Of a stretch of 64,000 nucleotides of DNA, positions 26,542-34,814 are shown piece after piece. The notes under the pieces are model-generated. The model was not told the DNA's origin and made no database searches. It was given only the letters and a program-made list of their open reading frames with translations. Origin of the DNA: Azospirillum sp. OGB3 (GTDB taxonomy: Bacteria > Pseudomonadota > Alphaproteobacteria > Azospirillales > Azospirillaceae); contig NZ_JACHYN010000004.1 in NCBI RefSeq assembly GCF_014192915.1, positions 248,001 to 312,000 on the forward strand, read 5' to 3'. The position numbers were made by a program, and so were the translations under genes. How positions within the stretch are numbered: the first letter of the stretch is position 1; each line of letters begins with the position of its first letter.

Positions 26542-27681
26542 ATGGTGAAACGGCTTTTCCCAGGAACCGCCTCCGGTTTCGTCCGGCGCTTCGCCGGGCT
26601 GGCCGGGGGCTACTGGATGGGACGGGACCGCTGGACGGTGCGGCTGCTGGCGGCGGCTTTGCTGGCTTTGACGGTGGCTCAGGTGTCCGTCCCGGTGATG
26701 ATGAACCTGTGGAGCCAGCGCCTGTTCGACGCGCTGGAGCAGCGGGCGATGGACCGCCTGCCGGTGATGGCCGCGGCGGCCGGCGGCATCCTGCTGTTCA
26801 ACATGGCCATCACCGTGACGCATCTGTGGGTGAAGCGGCGTCTCCAGTTCGGCTGGCGGGCGTGGTTGACCCGGCGGCTGGTCGGCGCGTGGGTGTCGGA
26901 TGGGCGGGAAATCGCCCTCCCCTCCCGTCCCGGCGACCACGACAACCCTGATGGGCGCATCGCCGAGGATGTCCGTGTCGTCACCGAACTTGCCATCGAT
27001 CTCGGGCATTCATTGACCTACTGCCTGCTGCTGTTGGTCAGTTTCGCCGGAATCCTGTGGCAGCTTTCCGGCGTCGTGCAGGTCGCGTTCGGTGACGTGA
27101 GCCTTCCGGTGCCCGGTCATCTGCTTATCCTCGCCCTGGCCTTTGCGGCCACCGGGACCACCGCGGCCATCGCCGTCGCCCGGCCGCTGGTCCGCGCGGC
27201 GGAGCGCAGGCAGGGGTTGGAGGCCGATTTCCGTTTCGGGCTGGCGCGGGTTCGCGAGAACGCGTCGATCATTGCCCGGCAGCAGGGCGAGGCGGTGGAG
27301 CGCGGCCGCATCGCCCTGCTGTTCGGCGGGGTGCGCCGCGGCTGGGATCGGCAGACCGGCGCGCTGATGCGTGTGATGGCCTTCGGTGCGTCCTACTCGG
27401 TGCTGTCCGCGGTCTTTCCCATCCTGGTGGTGGCGCCCCGCTACGTCGCGGGGGCCATCACGCTGGGGATGATGATGCAGACCGCCCAGGCCTTCCAGCA
27501 GGCCGTCGCGGCGCTCTCCTGGCCCATCGACAATCTGGCGACCGTCGCCCAGTGGAAGGCATCGGTGGAGCGTGTGTTGGGTCTGAAGGACGCGCTCGAC
27601 GGGATCACCCCCTTGCCCCCGGTCAAGGCGAACACGCCCGATTTTCTGTCCGATGGCGGCAACACCGTGCGGAAACGGTGA
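26542..27681 (+). CDS. ABC transporter membrane-domain protein of the SbmA/YddA type, no ATPase domain
   Basis: The sequence matches the ABC_membrane_2 domain (379 aa): RLQFGWRAWLTRRLV, DNPDGRIAEDVRVVTELAIDLG and LLVSFAGILWQLSG are the family blocks, with about six helices. YddA-type proteins continue with a nucleotide-binding domain, which is absent: the frame ends after IDNLATVAQWKASVERVLGL plus about 30 unrelated residues. SbmA/BacA peptide importers also lack an ATPase and use the proton gradient, so it may work like them. The ATG at 26542 is chosen; TTG codons at 26506 and 26515 are in frame but weak. Confidence 0.7.
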   Translation: MVKRLFPGTASGFVRRFAGLAGGYWMGRDRWTVRLLAAALLALTVAQVSVPVMMNLWSQRLFDALEQRAMDRLPVMAAAAGGILLFNMAITVTHLWVKRRLQFGWRAWLTRRLVGAWVSDGREIALPSRPGDHDNPDGRIAEDVRVVTELAIDLGHSLTYCLLLLVSFAGILWQLSGVVQVAFGDVSLPVPGHLLILALAFAATGTTAAIAVARPLVRAAERRQGLEADFRFGLARVRENASIIARQQGEAVERGRIALLFGGVRRGWDRQTGALMRVMAFGASYSVLSAVFPILVVAPRYVAGAITLGMMMQTAQAFQQAVAALSWPIDNLATVAQWKASVERVLGLKDALDGITPLPPVKANTPDFLSDGGNTVRKR

Positions 27682-27770
27682 CTCGGCCCGGCACTTTCCG
27701 TTTGACCTCAACTTAGCTTGAGGTTCTATCCTGCCGCCGCACGCCTAAACCTTGGGAGGGACCGGGCCGA

Positions 27771-28955
27771 ATGCACCGCGAGATACGGCTCCTGCTGCGC
27801 CGCTGGAAAATCACTGTGCTGAAGAAACGCGAAAACCGCCGCCGCCTTGCCCTGTTCAGGCCCATCCTGCCCGGTGCGAACCTGAAGGACCGGCTGATCG
27901 CCTGCTGCGGCGCCATGCTCGGCCTCGCCGCGACGGGCCTGCTCTGCCACAACCTGCTGACCCACATCACCAGCGCGCCGGCCCTGGTGGCGCCGATGGG
28001 AGCGTCGGCGGTGCTGCTGTTCGCGGTGCCGGCCAGCCCGCTCGCCCAGCCCTGGTCGATCATCGGCGGCAACACCCTGTCGGCACTGGTCGGGGTGATG
28101 GTGGCGGCGCTGATCCCCGACCCGATGCTGGCCGGCGGCGTGGCGGTGGCGCTGGCCATCGCGACCATGTCGATGACGCGCTGCCTGCACCCGCCGGGCG
28201 GCGCCGCCGCGCTGACCGCGGTGATCGGCGGGCCGGCGGTCGCGGCGTCGGGGATGCAGTTCGTGTTCTATCCGGTGGCCGTCAATTCCATCCTTCTGGT
28301 GCTGGCGGGCTGGACGTTCCACCGCTTCTCCGGCCATTCCTACCCGCACCGGGCGCCGCCCAAGCCGGCCAACAGCCATGGCACCGCCGACCCGCCCGCC
28401 CGGACGCGCGGCGGCCTGACCGCCGACGACCTGGACGAGGCGATCCGTGAGCTGGGAGAGGCGCTGGACGTCAACCGCGACGACCTGAGCGCCCTTCTGG
28501 AGAAGGCTGAGCTTCACGCCATGGAGCGGATGCACAGCGGAGTCACCTGCGGCGACATCATGGCCCGCGACGTGGTGACGGTGAGCGCGGAGGCCCATCC
28601 GGAGGTGGCCCGTGCCCGCCTGATCGAGCATGCCTTCCGCACCCTGCCCGTGGTGGACCGGCGCAATGCGGTGGTCGGTCTGGTCGGCCACCAGCATCTG
28701 GTCGGGAACGCCGCGACGGTGGCCGCGGTCATGGCCCCACCGGTGATCGCCGGTCCGGAAACACCGGCCTTCCGCCTGCTCGGACCGCTGTCGGACGGGC
28801 GCACGCACGAGGTGGCCATCGTGGATGGGACCGGCGGTCTGCTGGGGGTGGTGACGCAGACCGACCTGCTGTTGGTGATGGCCCGCACGAACCTGCTGCA
28901 ATCGCTGGAAAGCGCCCGGAGCTCTGCCGAGCCCGTGGCCTTGGCAAGCCGCTGA
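27771..28955 (+). CDS. HPP family membrane protein with two CBS domains
   Basis: 394 aa. Residues about 40-195 form the HPP domain, four or five helices with the name-giving motif HPPGGAAAL and APALVAPMGASAVLLF. Residues about 265-385 form a CBS pair (VTCGDIMARDVVTVSAEA, RTLPVVDRRNAVVGLVGH, GLLGVVTQTDLLLVMA). HPP proteins from cyanobacteria and chloroplasts transport nitrite; CBS pairs bind adenine nucleotides. A nucleotide-regulated anion channel is therefore likely but unproven. GGGAGGG precedes the start. Confidence 0.85.
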   Translation: MHREIRLLLRRWKITVLKKRENRRRLALFRPILPGANLKDRLIACCGAMLGLAATGLLCHNLLTHITSAPALVAPMGASAVLLFAVPASPLAQPWSIIGGNTLSALVGVMVAALIPDPMLAGGVAVALAIATMSMTRCLHPPGGAAALTAVIGGPAVAASGMQFVFYPVAVNSILLVLAGWTFHRFSGHSYPHRAPPKPANSHGTADPPARTRGGLTADDLDEAIRELGEALDVNRDDLSALLEKAELHAMERMHSGVTCGDIMARDVVTVSAEAHPEVARARLIEHAFRTLPVVDRRNAVVGLVGHQHLVGNAATVAAVMAPPVIAGPETPAFRLLGPLSDGRTHEVAIVDGTGGLLGVVTQTDLLLVMARTNLLQSLESARSSAEPVALASR

Positions 28956-28972
28956 ACCGAACCGGAAGCCAG

Positions 28973-29002
28973 GGCTCCGCGAGAAAATTTTCTCACGGAG
29001 CC
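28973..29002. promoter_or_regulatory. parS-like palindrome, downstream copy
   Basis: The core GAGAAAATTTTCTC (28981-28994) is a perfect 14-bp palindrome and occurs again upstream of parA (31037-31050). Here it sits inside a longer 30-bp palindrome with GGCTCCG and CGGAGCC arms and one mismatched pair. It lies 17 bases past the 3' end of parB, between converging genes, and could also act as a terminator. Confidence 0.6.
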
Positions 29003-29010
29003 GGCTTCTC

Positions 29011-29907
29011 TCACTCCCCTCCCCTGCCCTTCCCGGCATTCGGACCGGCGTTCAGGATCGCGTCGATGTCGTCGCGGATCGCGCGGAGCGTCTCCCGGTC
29101 GATGTCGGCCAGGGCCAAGCCCCGTTCACGGACGCTGGCGACGGTCTGGCGCGCCCCGAACACCGCCTTGGCCAGCGGCTTCGGCAGGGCGCTTCCGGTG
29201 GGAGCGGCGTTGGGACGGGGCTTGGCCGCCGCGGGCGCCGGATCGTCCTCGTCGGCGGAGCGCCGGGTCATCTCGGTGACCAGCGCGTCCCAGCCGCGCA
29301 GCTGTTCGCCCTCCCCTTTCAGCCGGGCGATCTCCACCAGCCGGTAACGCGCCGGGCGGTGCAGCGGATACTCGTCACGGATGCGTTGCGGCAGGCGGCT
29401 GATGAGCAATGCGCGGGAAATATCCACCCGGTCCTTGCCGACGATCCGCCCGACATCCTCCTGCCGGTAGCCGTGGCGCTCCATGAGCCGGGCGTAGGCG
29501 TCGCCCTCTTCAAAAGGCGACAGATCGGCGCGCACGACGTTCTCGATCAGCGCCAGCTCGTCCGACGCGCCGGTGACGGTCACGGCGTAGATGGTCGGGT
29601 GACCGAGCGAGCGAACGGCGCGGAAGCGCCGCTCCCCGAAGACGAGCTGGAAGCGGCCATCACCCAACTGCTGTACGCCGACCGGCTGGGCCAGCCCATG
29701 CTGCGCAATGGAGGATTTCAGCGCCTCCATGTCCGCCTCGTCGAAATGGCGGCGGGGCTGGTCGGGGTTGGTGACGATGCGGCCGACGTCGATCTCCACG
29801 ACGACCGGGCCGCGGCGGTTGAAGCCCTGCCCGTCCTCGCGGGCCTGCCGTTCCGCCGCCGCGGTGGCCAGCACGCCGGTGTTCGTCCGGGCCAGTTTAC
29901 GCGACAT
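29011..29907 (-). CDS. parB: ParB/RepB/Spo0J family partition protein
   Basis: Centromere-binding partition protein (298 aa). Residues 36-125 form the ParB N-terminal CTPase domain, with the GERRFRA motif at 91-97 and PDQPRRHFDEADMEAL before it. Residues about 140-170 form the helix-turn-helix that reads parS (YRQEDVGRIVGKDRVDISRALLI). A long linker and a C-terminal dimerisation segment follow. GGAGGTGA precedes the start at 29907, which lies within the last 11 bases of parA. The sequence is diverged from chromosomal ParB, which suggests a plasmid or secondary-replicon lineage. Confidence 0.9.
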   Translation of the reverse strand: MSRKLARTNTGVLATAAAERQAREDGQGFNRRGPVVVEIDVGRIVTNPDQPRRHFDEADMEALKSSIAQHGLAQPVGVQQLGDGRFQLVFGERRFRAVRSLGHPTIYAVTVTGASDELALIENVVRADLSPFEEGDAYARLMERHGYRQEDVGRIVGKDRVDISRALLISRLPQRIRDEYPLHRPARYRLVEIARLKGEGEQLRGWDALVTEMTRRSADEDDPAPAAAKPRPNAAPTGSALPKPLAKAVFGARQTVASVRERGLALADIDRETLRAIRDDIDAILNAGPNAGKGRGGE

Positions 29908-30931
29908 GGGCCATCACCTCCGGCATGCGGGAACGTTCCTGGATCAGTGCGTCGGCGACGGCCTGATAGACCTCGTAGCCCGGCGCGTCCGGCACCGCCT
30001 CCAGCGCGGCGCGCCCGGCGGCCACCGCCTGGGCGTAGACGGTCGCCCGCGGGATCGGGCCAAAGACGCGCAGCTTCGCGCCGAACAGGTTGCGGATGTC
30101 GTCAAGCGACGCTTGGTCCTGGGTCAGCCGCGCGTTGAACATCGTCGGCAGGATGCCGAGAACGCTGACCCCGGGGTTGGCCCGGCGGCGGATCATGTCC
30201 AGGTTCTCCAGCAGAAATTCCACACCGGCGACGCTCAGCATTTCCGTCTGGCAGGGAATGGCGACGGTGTTGGCGGCGGTCAATGCGTTGCGCGCCAGCA
30301 TGCCGAAATGCGGCGGGGTGTCGACGAAGATGAAATCGTAGCTCTGCCGCGCCCCGCCATCCAGGCATTCCCGAAGCGCGCAGTCGCCGGACGACTGGCT
30401 CTGCAACTCCGCCTCCGCGTCGCCCAGCCTCATGCCGCTGGGGATCACGTCGAGCCCGCTGTCGGTGGTGACGATGTAGTCGCTGAGGTCGAAACCTTTT
30501 CCCCGCGATTTCAGCGCCTCCACGGAGGCCTTCAGCGCGTAATAGAGCGTCTTCTCCTCGCGCTCGCGCTCGATGGAGTTGATGCCGAGATGGATGGTGG
30601 CGTTGGCCTGCGGGTCCGCGTCGATCAGCAACACCTTGAAGTGTTGGGCGAGCAGGGTGGCCGTGTTGACGGTGAAGGCGGTCTTGCCCACGCCGCCCTT
30701 GCGGTTGGCCGCGGCACAAATCAGCGCCGGGCCATGCCGCGTCACCGTTCCGATCTTCTCCCGCAACAGCAGGGAGATGACCGGGGCCGGGATCTTCTCG
30801 CTGCCGTTCTCCCAGCGCGAGATCTTCGCCTTGTCGTATTTCCGGCCGAGTTTCTCGTTCAGCCAAGCCGCGAAATCCGGCTGGTTCAGCGTCCGGCCTT
30901 CCCGGAACGCCTTGATGTCCTCGCCGCGCAT
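29897..30931 (-). CDS. parA: ParA-type partition ATPase with N-terminal DNA-binding domain
   Basis: Partition ATPase (344 aa). Deviant Walker A is NRKGGVGKTA with KGGVGKT at residues 78-84, the A' motif is LLIDADPQANAT, and Walker B is IFVDTPPHFG. Residues 13-50 look like an XRE-type helix-turn-helix (LNQPDFAAWLNEKLG, AKISRWENG). The arrangement is that of type Ia ParA proteins, which bind their own promoter. It overlaps parB by 11 bases. The promoter region carries a 13-bp inverted repeat (30995-31033) and a parS-like palindrome. Confidence 0.9.
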   Translation of the reverse strand: MRGEDIKAFREGRTLNQPDFAAWLNEKLGRKYDKAKISRWENGSEKIPAPVISLLLREKIGTVTRHGPALICAAANRKGGVGKTAFTVNTATLLAQHFKVLLIDADPQANATIHLGINSIEREREEKTLYYALKASVEALKSRGKGFDLSDYIVTTDSGLDVIPSGMRLGDAEAELQSQSSGDCALRECLDGGARQSYDFIFVDTPPHFGMLARNALTAANTVAIPCQTEMLSVAGVEFLLENLDMIRRRANPGVSVLGILPTMFNARLTQDQASLDDIRNLFGAKLRVFGPIPRATVYAQAVAAGRAALEAVPDAPGYEVYQAVADALIQERSRMPEVMAHVA

Positions 30932-30994
30932 GGTTCATTCCCCTGCCTTGCCCCAAGGCCACTTTTGCGCGGCGCCGGAGCCCCGGTCAAGCCG

Positions 30995-31033
30995 GAATGT
31001 TGACTCCGGGGCAGGGCAGGGGAGTCAACATTC
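30995..31033. promoter_or_regulatory. Inverted repeat upstream of parA, candidate ParA operator
   Basis: GAATGTTGACTCC (30995-31007) and its perfect complement (31021-31033) are separated by 13 G-rich bases, starting 64 bases upstream of parA. Type Ia ParA proteins repress their own operon by binding an inverted repeat in this position. As RNA it would also form a hairpin, so a structural role is possible. Confidence 0.5.
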
Positions 31034-31066
31034 GGCGAGAAAATTTTCTCGCGGAACTTTCTCGCC
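31034..31066. promoter_or_regulatory. parS-like palindrome cluster, upstream copy
   Basis: A perfect 18-bp palindrome GCGAGAAAATTTTCTCGC (31035-31052) has the same 14-bp core as the copy after parB. An additional half-site TTTCTCGCC (31058-31066) follows. Position beside parA and duplication at the other end of the operon point to ParB binding. Confidence 0.65.
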
Positions 31067-31115
31067 GGGCAAGGCCCGACGGGCGGCGCGACCGCGGCAC
31101 CGCCCGCCGCTCCGG

Positions 31116-31889
31116 TCAGCCCGGCTTGTAGGCCGCCTTCGCCTCAGGCATCAGCTTTTGCAGCGCAGCGATGCGGTCCGCCGTGCCGGGGTGGGTGGAC
31201 ATGAAGGTTGGCTGCTCGGCCCCCGCCTGCTTCATGTTCTGCCACAGCTCGATCGCCGCCTGCGGGTCGTAGCCGGCGCGGGCCATCATCAGCAGGCCGG
31301 CGCGGTCAGCCGCCAGCTCCTGGTTGCGGGAGTAGGGCAGCAGCAGGCCGTACTGCGCGCCGGTGCCCAGCGCCGCGGCGATCATCTCGCTGCCGCCGAC
31401 CCCGCTCGCCCCGGCCACGGCCCCCAGGATGCTGGTGCCGGCGTCGGTGGCCATCTGGGTGCTCACCCGCTCGGCGGCGTGGCCCTCCAGATTGTGGGCG
31501 ATCTCGTGACCGATGACCGCGGCGAGCTGCGCGTCGGTCTTGGCGTATTGGAACAGCCCCTCATAGACGCCAATCTTCTGGCCGGGCAGCGCGAAGGCGT
31601 TGGCTTCCTTGCCCTGGAACACGCGGACTTCCCAACCCGCAGGGTCGAGCGAGGCGGCGCGCAGCAGACGGGCTGAGATCTGCTCGGCGCGGCGCTGGTA
31701 GCTGGCGTTGGCGGTGGCCGGGGTCGACTGGATCAGGCGTTGCCAGTCCTGCTGACCGAGTTCGACGAGTTGTTCCTGCGAGACGAGGTTCAGCCCGAGC
31801 CCCGTCGAGTTTCCGGCGCATCCGGCCAGCGCCAGGGACCCGGCCAAAGCCGCGGCAAGGCACAGGGGTCGGACGGTCATGGTTGGCAT
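31116..31889 (-). CDS. M48 family metalloprotease lipoprotein
   Basis: Zinc protease of family M48B, LoiP/YcaL-like (257 aa). A lipoprotein signal is present: residues 1-23 with the lipobox LAGC and the lipidated Cys24. The zinc site is HEIAH at residues 128-132 and the third ligand is Glu191 (NQELAADRAG). Such proteases sit on the periplasmic face of the outer membrane and take part in envelope protein quality control. The start at 31889 has GGAGGAA six bases upstream. It diverges from the flavodoxin-like gene. Confidence 0.88.
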   Translation of the reverse strand: MPTMTVRPLCLAAALAGSLALAGCAGNSTGLGLNLVSQEQLVELGQQDWQRLIQSTPATANASYQRRAEQISARLLRAASLDPAGWEVRVFQGKEANAFALPGQKIGVYEGLFQYAKTDAQLAAVIGHEIAHNLEGHAAERVSTQMATDAGTSILGAVAGASGVGGSEMIAAALGTGAQYGLLLPYSRNQELAADRAGLLMMARAGYDPQAAIELWQNMKQAGAEQPTFMSTHPGTADRIAALQKLMPEAKAAYKPG

Positions 31890-32068
31890 GTCTGTTCCTC
31901 CGTTGTGGTTCTGTCCGTTGCATCCTATCCGATGGCGGATGGGCTGTGCCGGGGCAATTCGGTGGCGACGCTGTGAGAGCCGCAACGTTTTGCGGGGCGG
32001 GATGTTGCCTCCGATCCCCGCCGATATGGAGCGGGCCGATGCGGATTGGAACGGACCGGGAGCACAAC

Positions 32069-32677
32069 ATGCTGATCAAAGCCTTTGCGCTCAACTGCAC
32101 CCTGAAGCCCTCGGGAAAGTCCTCCTCGACCGACGCGATGATCGGCCTGCTCCAGAAGGACCTCGCGGCTCACAACGTCGAGGTGGGGATGCCGGTCCGC
32201 GTCGCCGACCATGACGTGAAGCCCGGCGTCACCTCCGACGAAGGGCCGGGCGACGCTTGGCCGGAGCTGCGCCGCCGCGTGCTGGAGGCGGACATCCTCA
32301 TTCTCGGCACGCCGATCTGGATGGGCCAGCCGTCCAGCGTCTGCAAGCGGGTGCTGGAACGCATGGACGCCTTCCTGGGCGAGACGGACGACCAGGGGCG
32401 CATGGTCTCCTACGGCAAGGTCGCGCTGGTGGCCGTCGTCGGCAATGAGGATGGCGCCCACCATGTCTCGGCGGAGCTGTTCCAGGCCTTGAACGACGTC
32501 GGCTTTACGCTCGCCGCCAACGCTGTCTGCTACTGGGTGGGGGAGGCGATGCAGAAGACCGACTTTCAGGACCTGGGCAAGGTGCCGGACAAGGTGGTCT
32601 CCACCTCCGCCATGGCCGCGCGCAACGCCGCCCACTTGGCGCGCTTCCTCAAGGAGAAACAGTATCCCGGGGAATGA
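32069..32677 (+). CDS. Flavodoxin-like NAD(P)H-dependent FMN reductase family protein
   Basis: 202-residue flavodoxin-fold protein. LNCTLKPSGKSSSTD near the N-terminus is the FMN phosphate-binding loop, and LILGTPIWMGQPSSVCKRVLERMD is the second flavin-contact segment, as in the FMN reductase and multimeric flavodoxin WrbA superfamily. It should be a soluble oxidoreductase. The electron donor and acceptor are unknown. GGGAG precedes the start at 32069. Confidence 0.8.
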   Translation: MLIKAFALNCTLKPSGKSSSTDAMIGLLQKDLAAHNVEVGMPVRVADHDVKPGVTSDEGPGDAWPELRRRVLEADILILGTPIWMGQPSSVCKRVLERMDAFLGETDDQGRMVSYGKVALVAVVGNEDGAHHVSAELFQALNDVGFTLAANAVCYWVGEAMQKTDFQDLGKVPDKVVSTSAMAARNAAHLARFLKEKQYPGE

Positions 32678-32855
32678 CGGCCTCCGGCGATTAGACGTCT
32701 AATAGCGTCGCATGGCCGTCTCCTTCCGCCCGTGCCATTCTGTGGATATCCGGGAAAGAGGCTTCTCAACCGCCCGCGCGATTCCATGTATAGTCGGTCT
32801 TGTAGGCCGGCGATGCGATGGCGTCGCCGCGGGTGGATGGTGGCAGGAGGAACGG

Positions 32856-33563
32856 GTGACGACGCTCAAGGAATTCGAAGAAGCCTTGAAGACGGCGGGC
32901 AACACGGAGGCCCTGGAGATCCTGGGCAAGCTGCGCGAGCGCGACAAGGCCCAGCGGTCGATCCGCCCGGCACGGCGTGTCGTCGGCAAGAAGATGACCC
33001 CGGAACTCGCCGCGCAGATCCTGGAGCTTCACCGGACCACAGACATGACCCAGCAGGAGATCGCTTTCCAGCTCGGCGTCAATCAGGGGCGCGTGAACGA
33101 GGTCATCAAGCGCGGCAAGTGGCTGAACGACGACCCCAACGCTCCGGAGGCCGTCGCCCGCGACAAGGCCAAGGCCCGCGCCAAGGACGGGGTGGGCATC
33201 GACCCGCGCCCGGCCCGCCCGAAGAAGAAAAAGGCGGCCAAGCCGGCCGAGGAACCGGCGGTCGAGCCGGTCCAGGAGGCCGCGGCGGAGGACGCGCCGC
33301 CCGCCGCGGCGCCGGTTGCGGAACCTCCGGCTGTGGAAGAACCGGCACGCACCCCTGAGCCGGTCGAGGCGGCTCCGCCCGCGCCCCCGCCCGAACCGGC
33401 TCCTTTGGAGCGGGTGGAGATGGCTTTGAACCCGGATGCCCAGGATACGGTGGCCGCGGATCAACCGGCCGAGGACAAGCCGGCCGCGGAGAAGGCCATC
33501 AAGGAGAAGAAGAAAAAGCGCAAGGCCGAACCGCCGGCACAGCTTCTCTTCGACGGGCTGTAA
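32856..33563 (+). CDS. Putative DNA-binding protein with HTH core and lysine/proline-rich tail
   Basis: I do not recognise this as a named family. The GTG start at 32856 has a strong AGGAGG five bases upstream. Of 235 residues, about 40-85 contain a helix-turn-helix-like segment (TPELAAQILELHRTTDMTQ, QEIAFQLGVNQGRVNEVIKR) that resembles resolvase/Xre-type winged DNA binders. From about residue 115 it becomes low complexity: KKKKAAKPAEEP, long Pro/Ala/Glu stretches, then a basic KEKKKKRKAE block before the short C-terminal QLLFDGL. Such tails occur in nucleoid-associated proteins. No operon partner is evident. Confidence 0.65.
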   Translation: MTTLKEFEEALKTAGNTEALEILGKLRERDKAQRSIRPARRVVGKKMTPELAAQILELHRTTDMTQQEIAFQLGVNQGRVNEVIKRGKWLNDDPNAPEAVARDKAKARAKDGVGIDPRPARPKKKKAAKPAEEPAVEPVQEAAAEDAPPAAAPVAEPPAVEEPARTPEPVEAAPPAPPPEPAPLERVEMALNPDAQDTVAADQPAEDKPAAEKAIKEKKKKRKAEPPAQLLFDGL

Positions 33564-33572
33564 GCTGTCCGC

Positions 33573-34601
33573 TCAGCCGCGGCGGGGCTGCCACCAGCGG
33601 GCCAGAAAGCCCAGCCCGGCGAAGCGCACCACGTGGTGCGTGCCGACGAAGGCGGTGTCGAGGCCGAGCACGAAGGCCACGATGGTCATCGCCTCCACCC
33701 CGCCCGGCGCGTAGGCGAGCCAGAGCTGGCCGAAGGGAAGGCCGAGCATCCAGCCCCCCGCCCAGGCGAAGATCGAGGACAGGGCGAGCGCCAGCGCCAC
33801 GCTTTCCAGCGACGGGCGCAGCGCCGCCCGCAGTGACGCCAGCGTGACCCCGGCGAAACGCGACCCGATCAGCGCCCCCGTCACCACGAAGCCCGCGTTC
33901 AGCAGCCCGTTCGGCAAGCGGTGATCCACAAGGCCGCTGCCGTGCAGCACAGCACTTCCCAGCATGGCGCCGAGCAGCACGCCGCCGGGCACGCGCAGCT
34001 TCTGGAACAGCAGCCCGGCCAGGGCGCTGGCCCCGACCAGAAGAGCCAGCTCGGGCAGGGCGCCCACCGGATCGGACGGGGCAGGGTGGGGCGGCAGACC
34101 CGGCGTGGACGACACCAGGTCCAACAGCCAGGGCATGGCGGCGACCAGGACGAACAGCCGCAGGCTCTGCGCCAGCGCCACCCGCGGCAGGTCGGCCCGG
34201 CTCTCCGCCGCCAGCACCAGCACTGCGCCCAGCGCGCCGGGGACGGCGGCGTAGCGCGCGGTCGCCGGGTCCCAGCGGTGCACCCGCTCCAGCCACGCCG
34301 AGCAGGCGTAGAGGCAGGCCATCACCGATCCGGCGAGCAGCGCCATGCTGAGCGGCCAGGAGGCCATCTGGTGCAGCGTGTCGGGCGTCACACCGGCGCC
34401 CATGGAGATGCCCAGCAGGACGAAGGCGGCGGTGCCGAGCGGGGAGGGCAGGCGGAGCTTCAACCCGCCGAGCGCCCCGCCGGCCACCGCGGTCATCGCC
34501 CCCATCAGCCACGCCGCGGGCAGCCCCGCCAAAGCGAACAGCGCGCCACCCAGGGCGGCCAGAAGGAGGGTCAGGGCGGTAGCGGCGAGTCGCTTCATCA
34601 T
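33573..34601 (-). CDS. AbrB family membrane protein
   Basis: Integral membrane protein (342 aa) with about ten helices, of the AbrB (ammonia monooxygenase-like duplication) family. The repeated family pattern is visible in the first half as [17 protein letters not shown] and in the second as [15 protein letters not shown], followed by [22 protein letters not shown]. The function of the family is unclear; the name AbrB here is unrelated to the Bacillus transition regulator. Two adjacent ATG codons at 34601 and 34598 are possible starts. It ends ten bases from the 3' end of the converging HTH gene. Confidence 0.82.
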   Translation of the reverse strand: MMKRLAATALTLLLAALGGALFALAGLPAAWLMGAMTAVAGGALGGLKLRLPSPLGTAAFVLLGISMGAGVTPDTLHQMASWPLSMALLAGSVMACLYACSAWLERVHRWDPATARYAAVPGALGAVLVLAAESRADLPRVALAQSLRLFVLVAAMPWLLDLVSSTPGLPPHPAPSDPVGALPELALLVGASALAGLLFQKLRVPGGVLLGAMLGSAVLHGSGLVDHRLPNGLLNAGFVVTGALIGSRFAGVTLASLRAALRPSLESVALALALSSIFAWAGGWMLGLPFGQLWLAYAPGGVEAMTIVAFVLGLDTAFVGTHHVVRFAGLGFLARWWQPRRG

Positions 34602-34814
34602 CCGTCGGGTCCGGCTGCGGCAAGGGGCGTGCACTGTGCGTGTCACCCGCAATCTCGCGCAACCGGTATGGGCGGTCACCTGACAAGCGTGTGCGGCATA
34701 GGCCGGCGATTGTCCGGACCGTCCGCCTGCTGCATTGTCGGAACAACCGGCCGCCACGGCGGCCCAGACGACGCGGGAGGGGACCATGCCGATAAGAACC
34801 GGGGGACGGACGCC

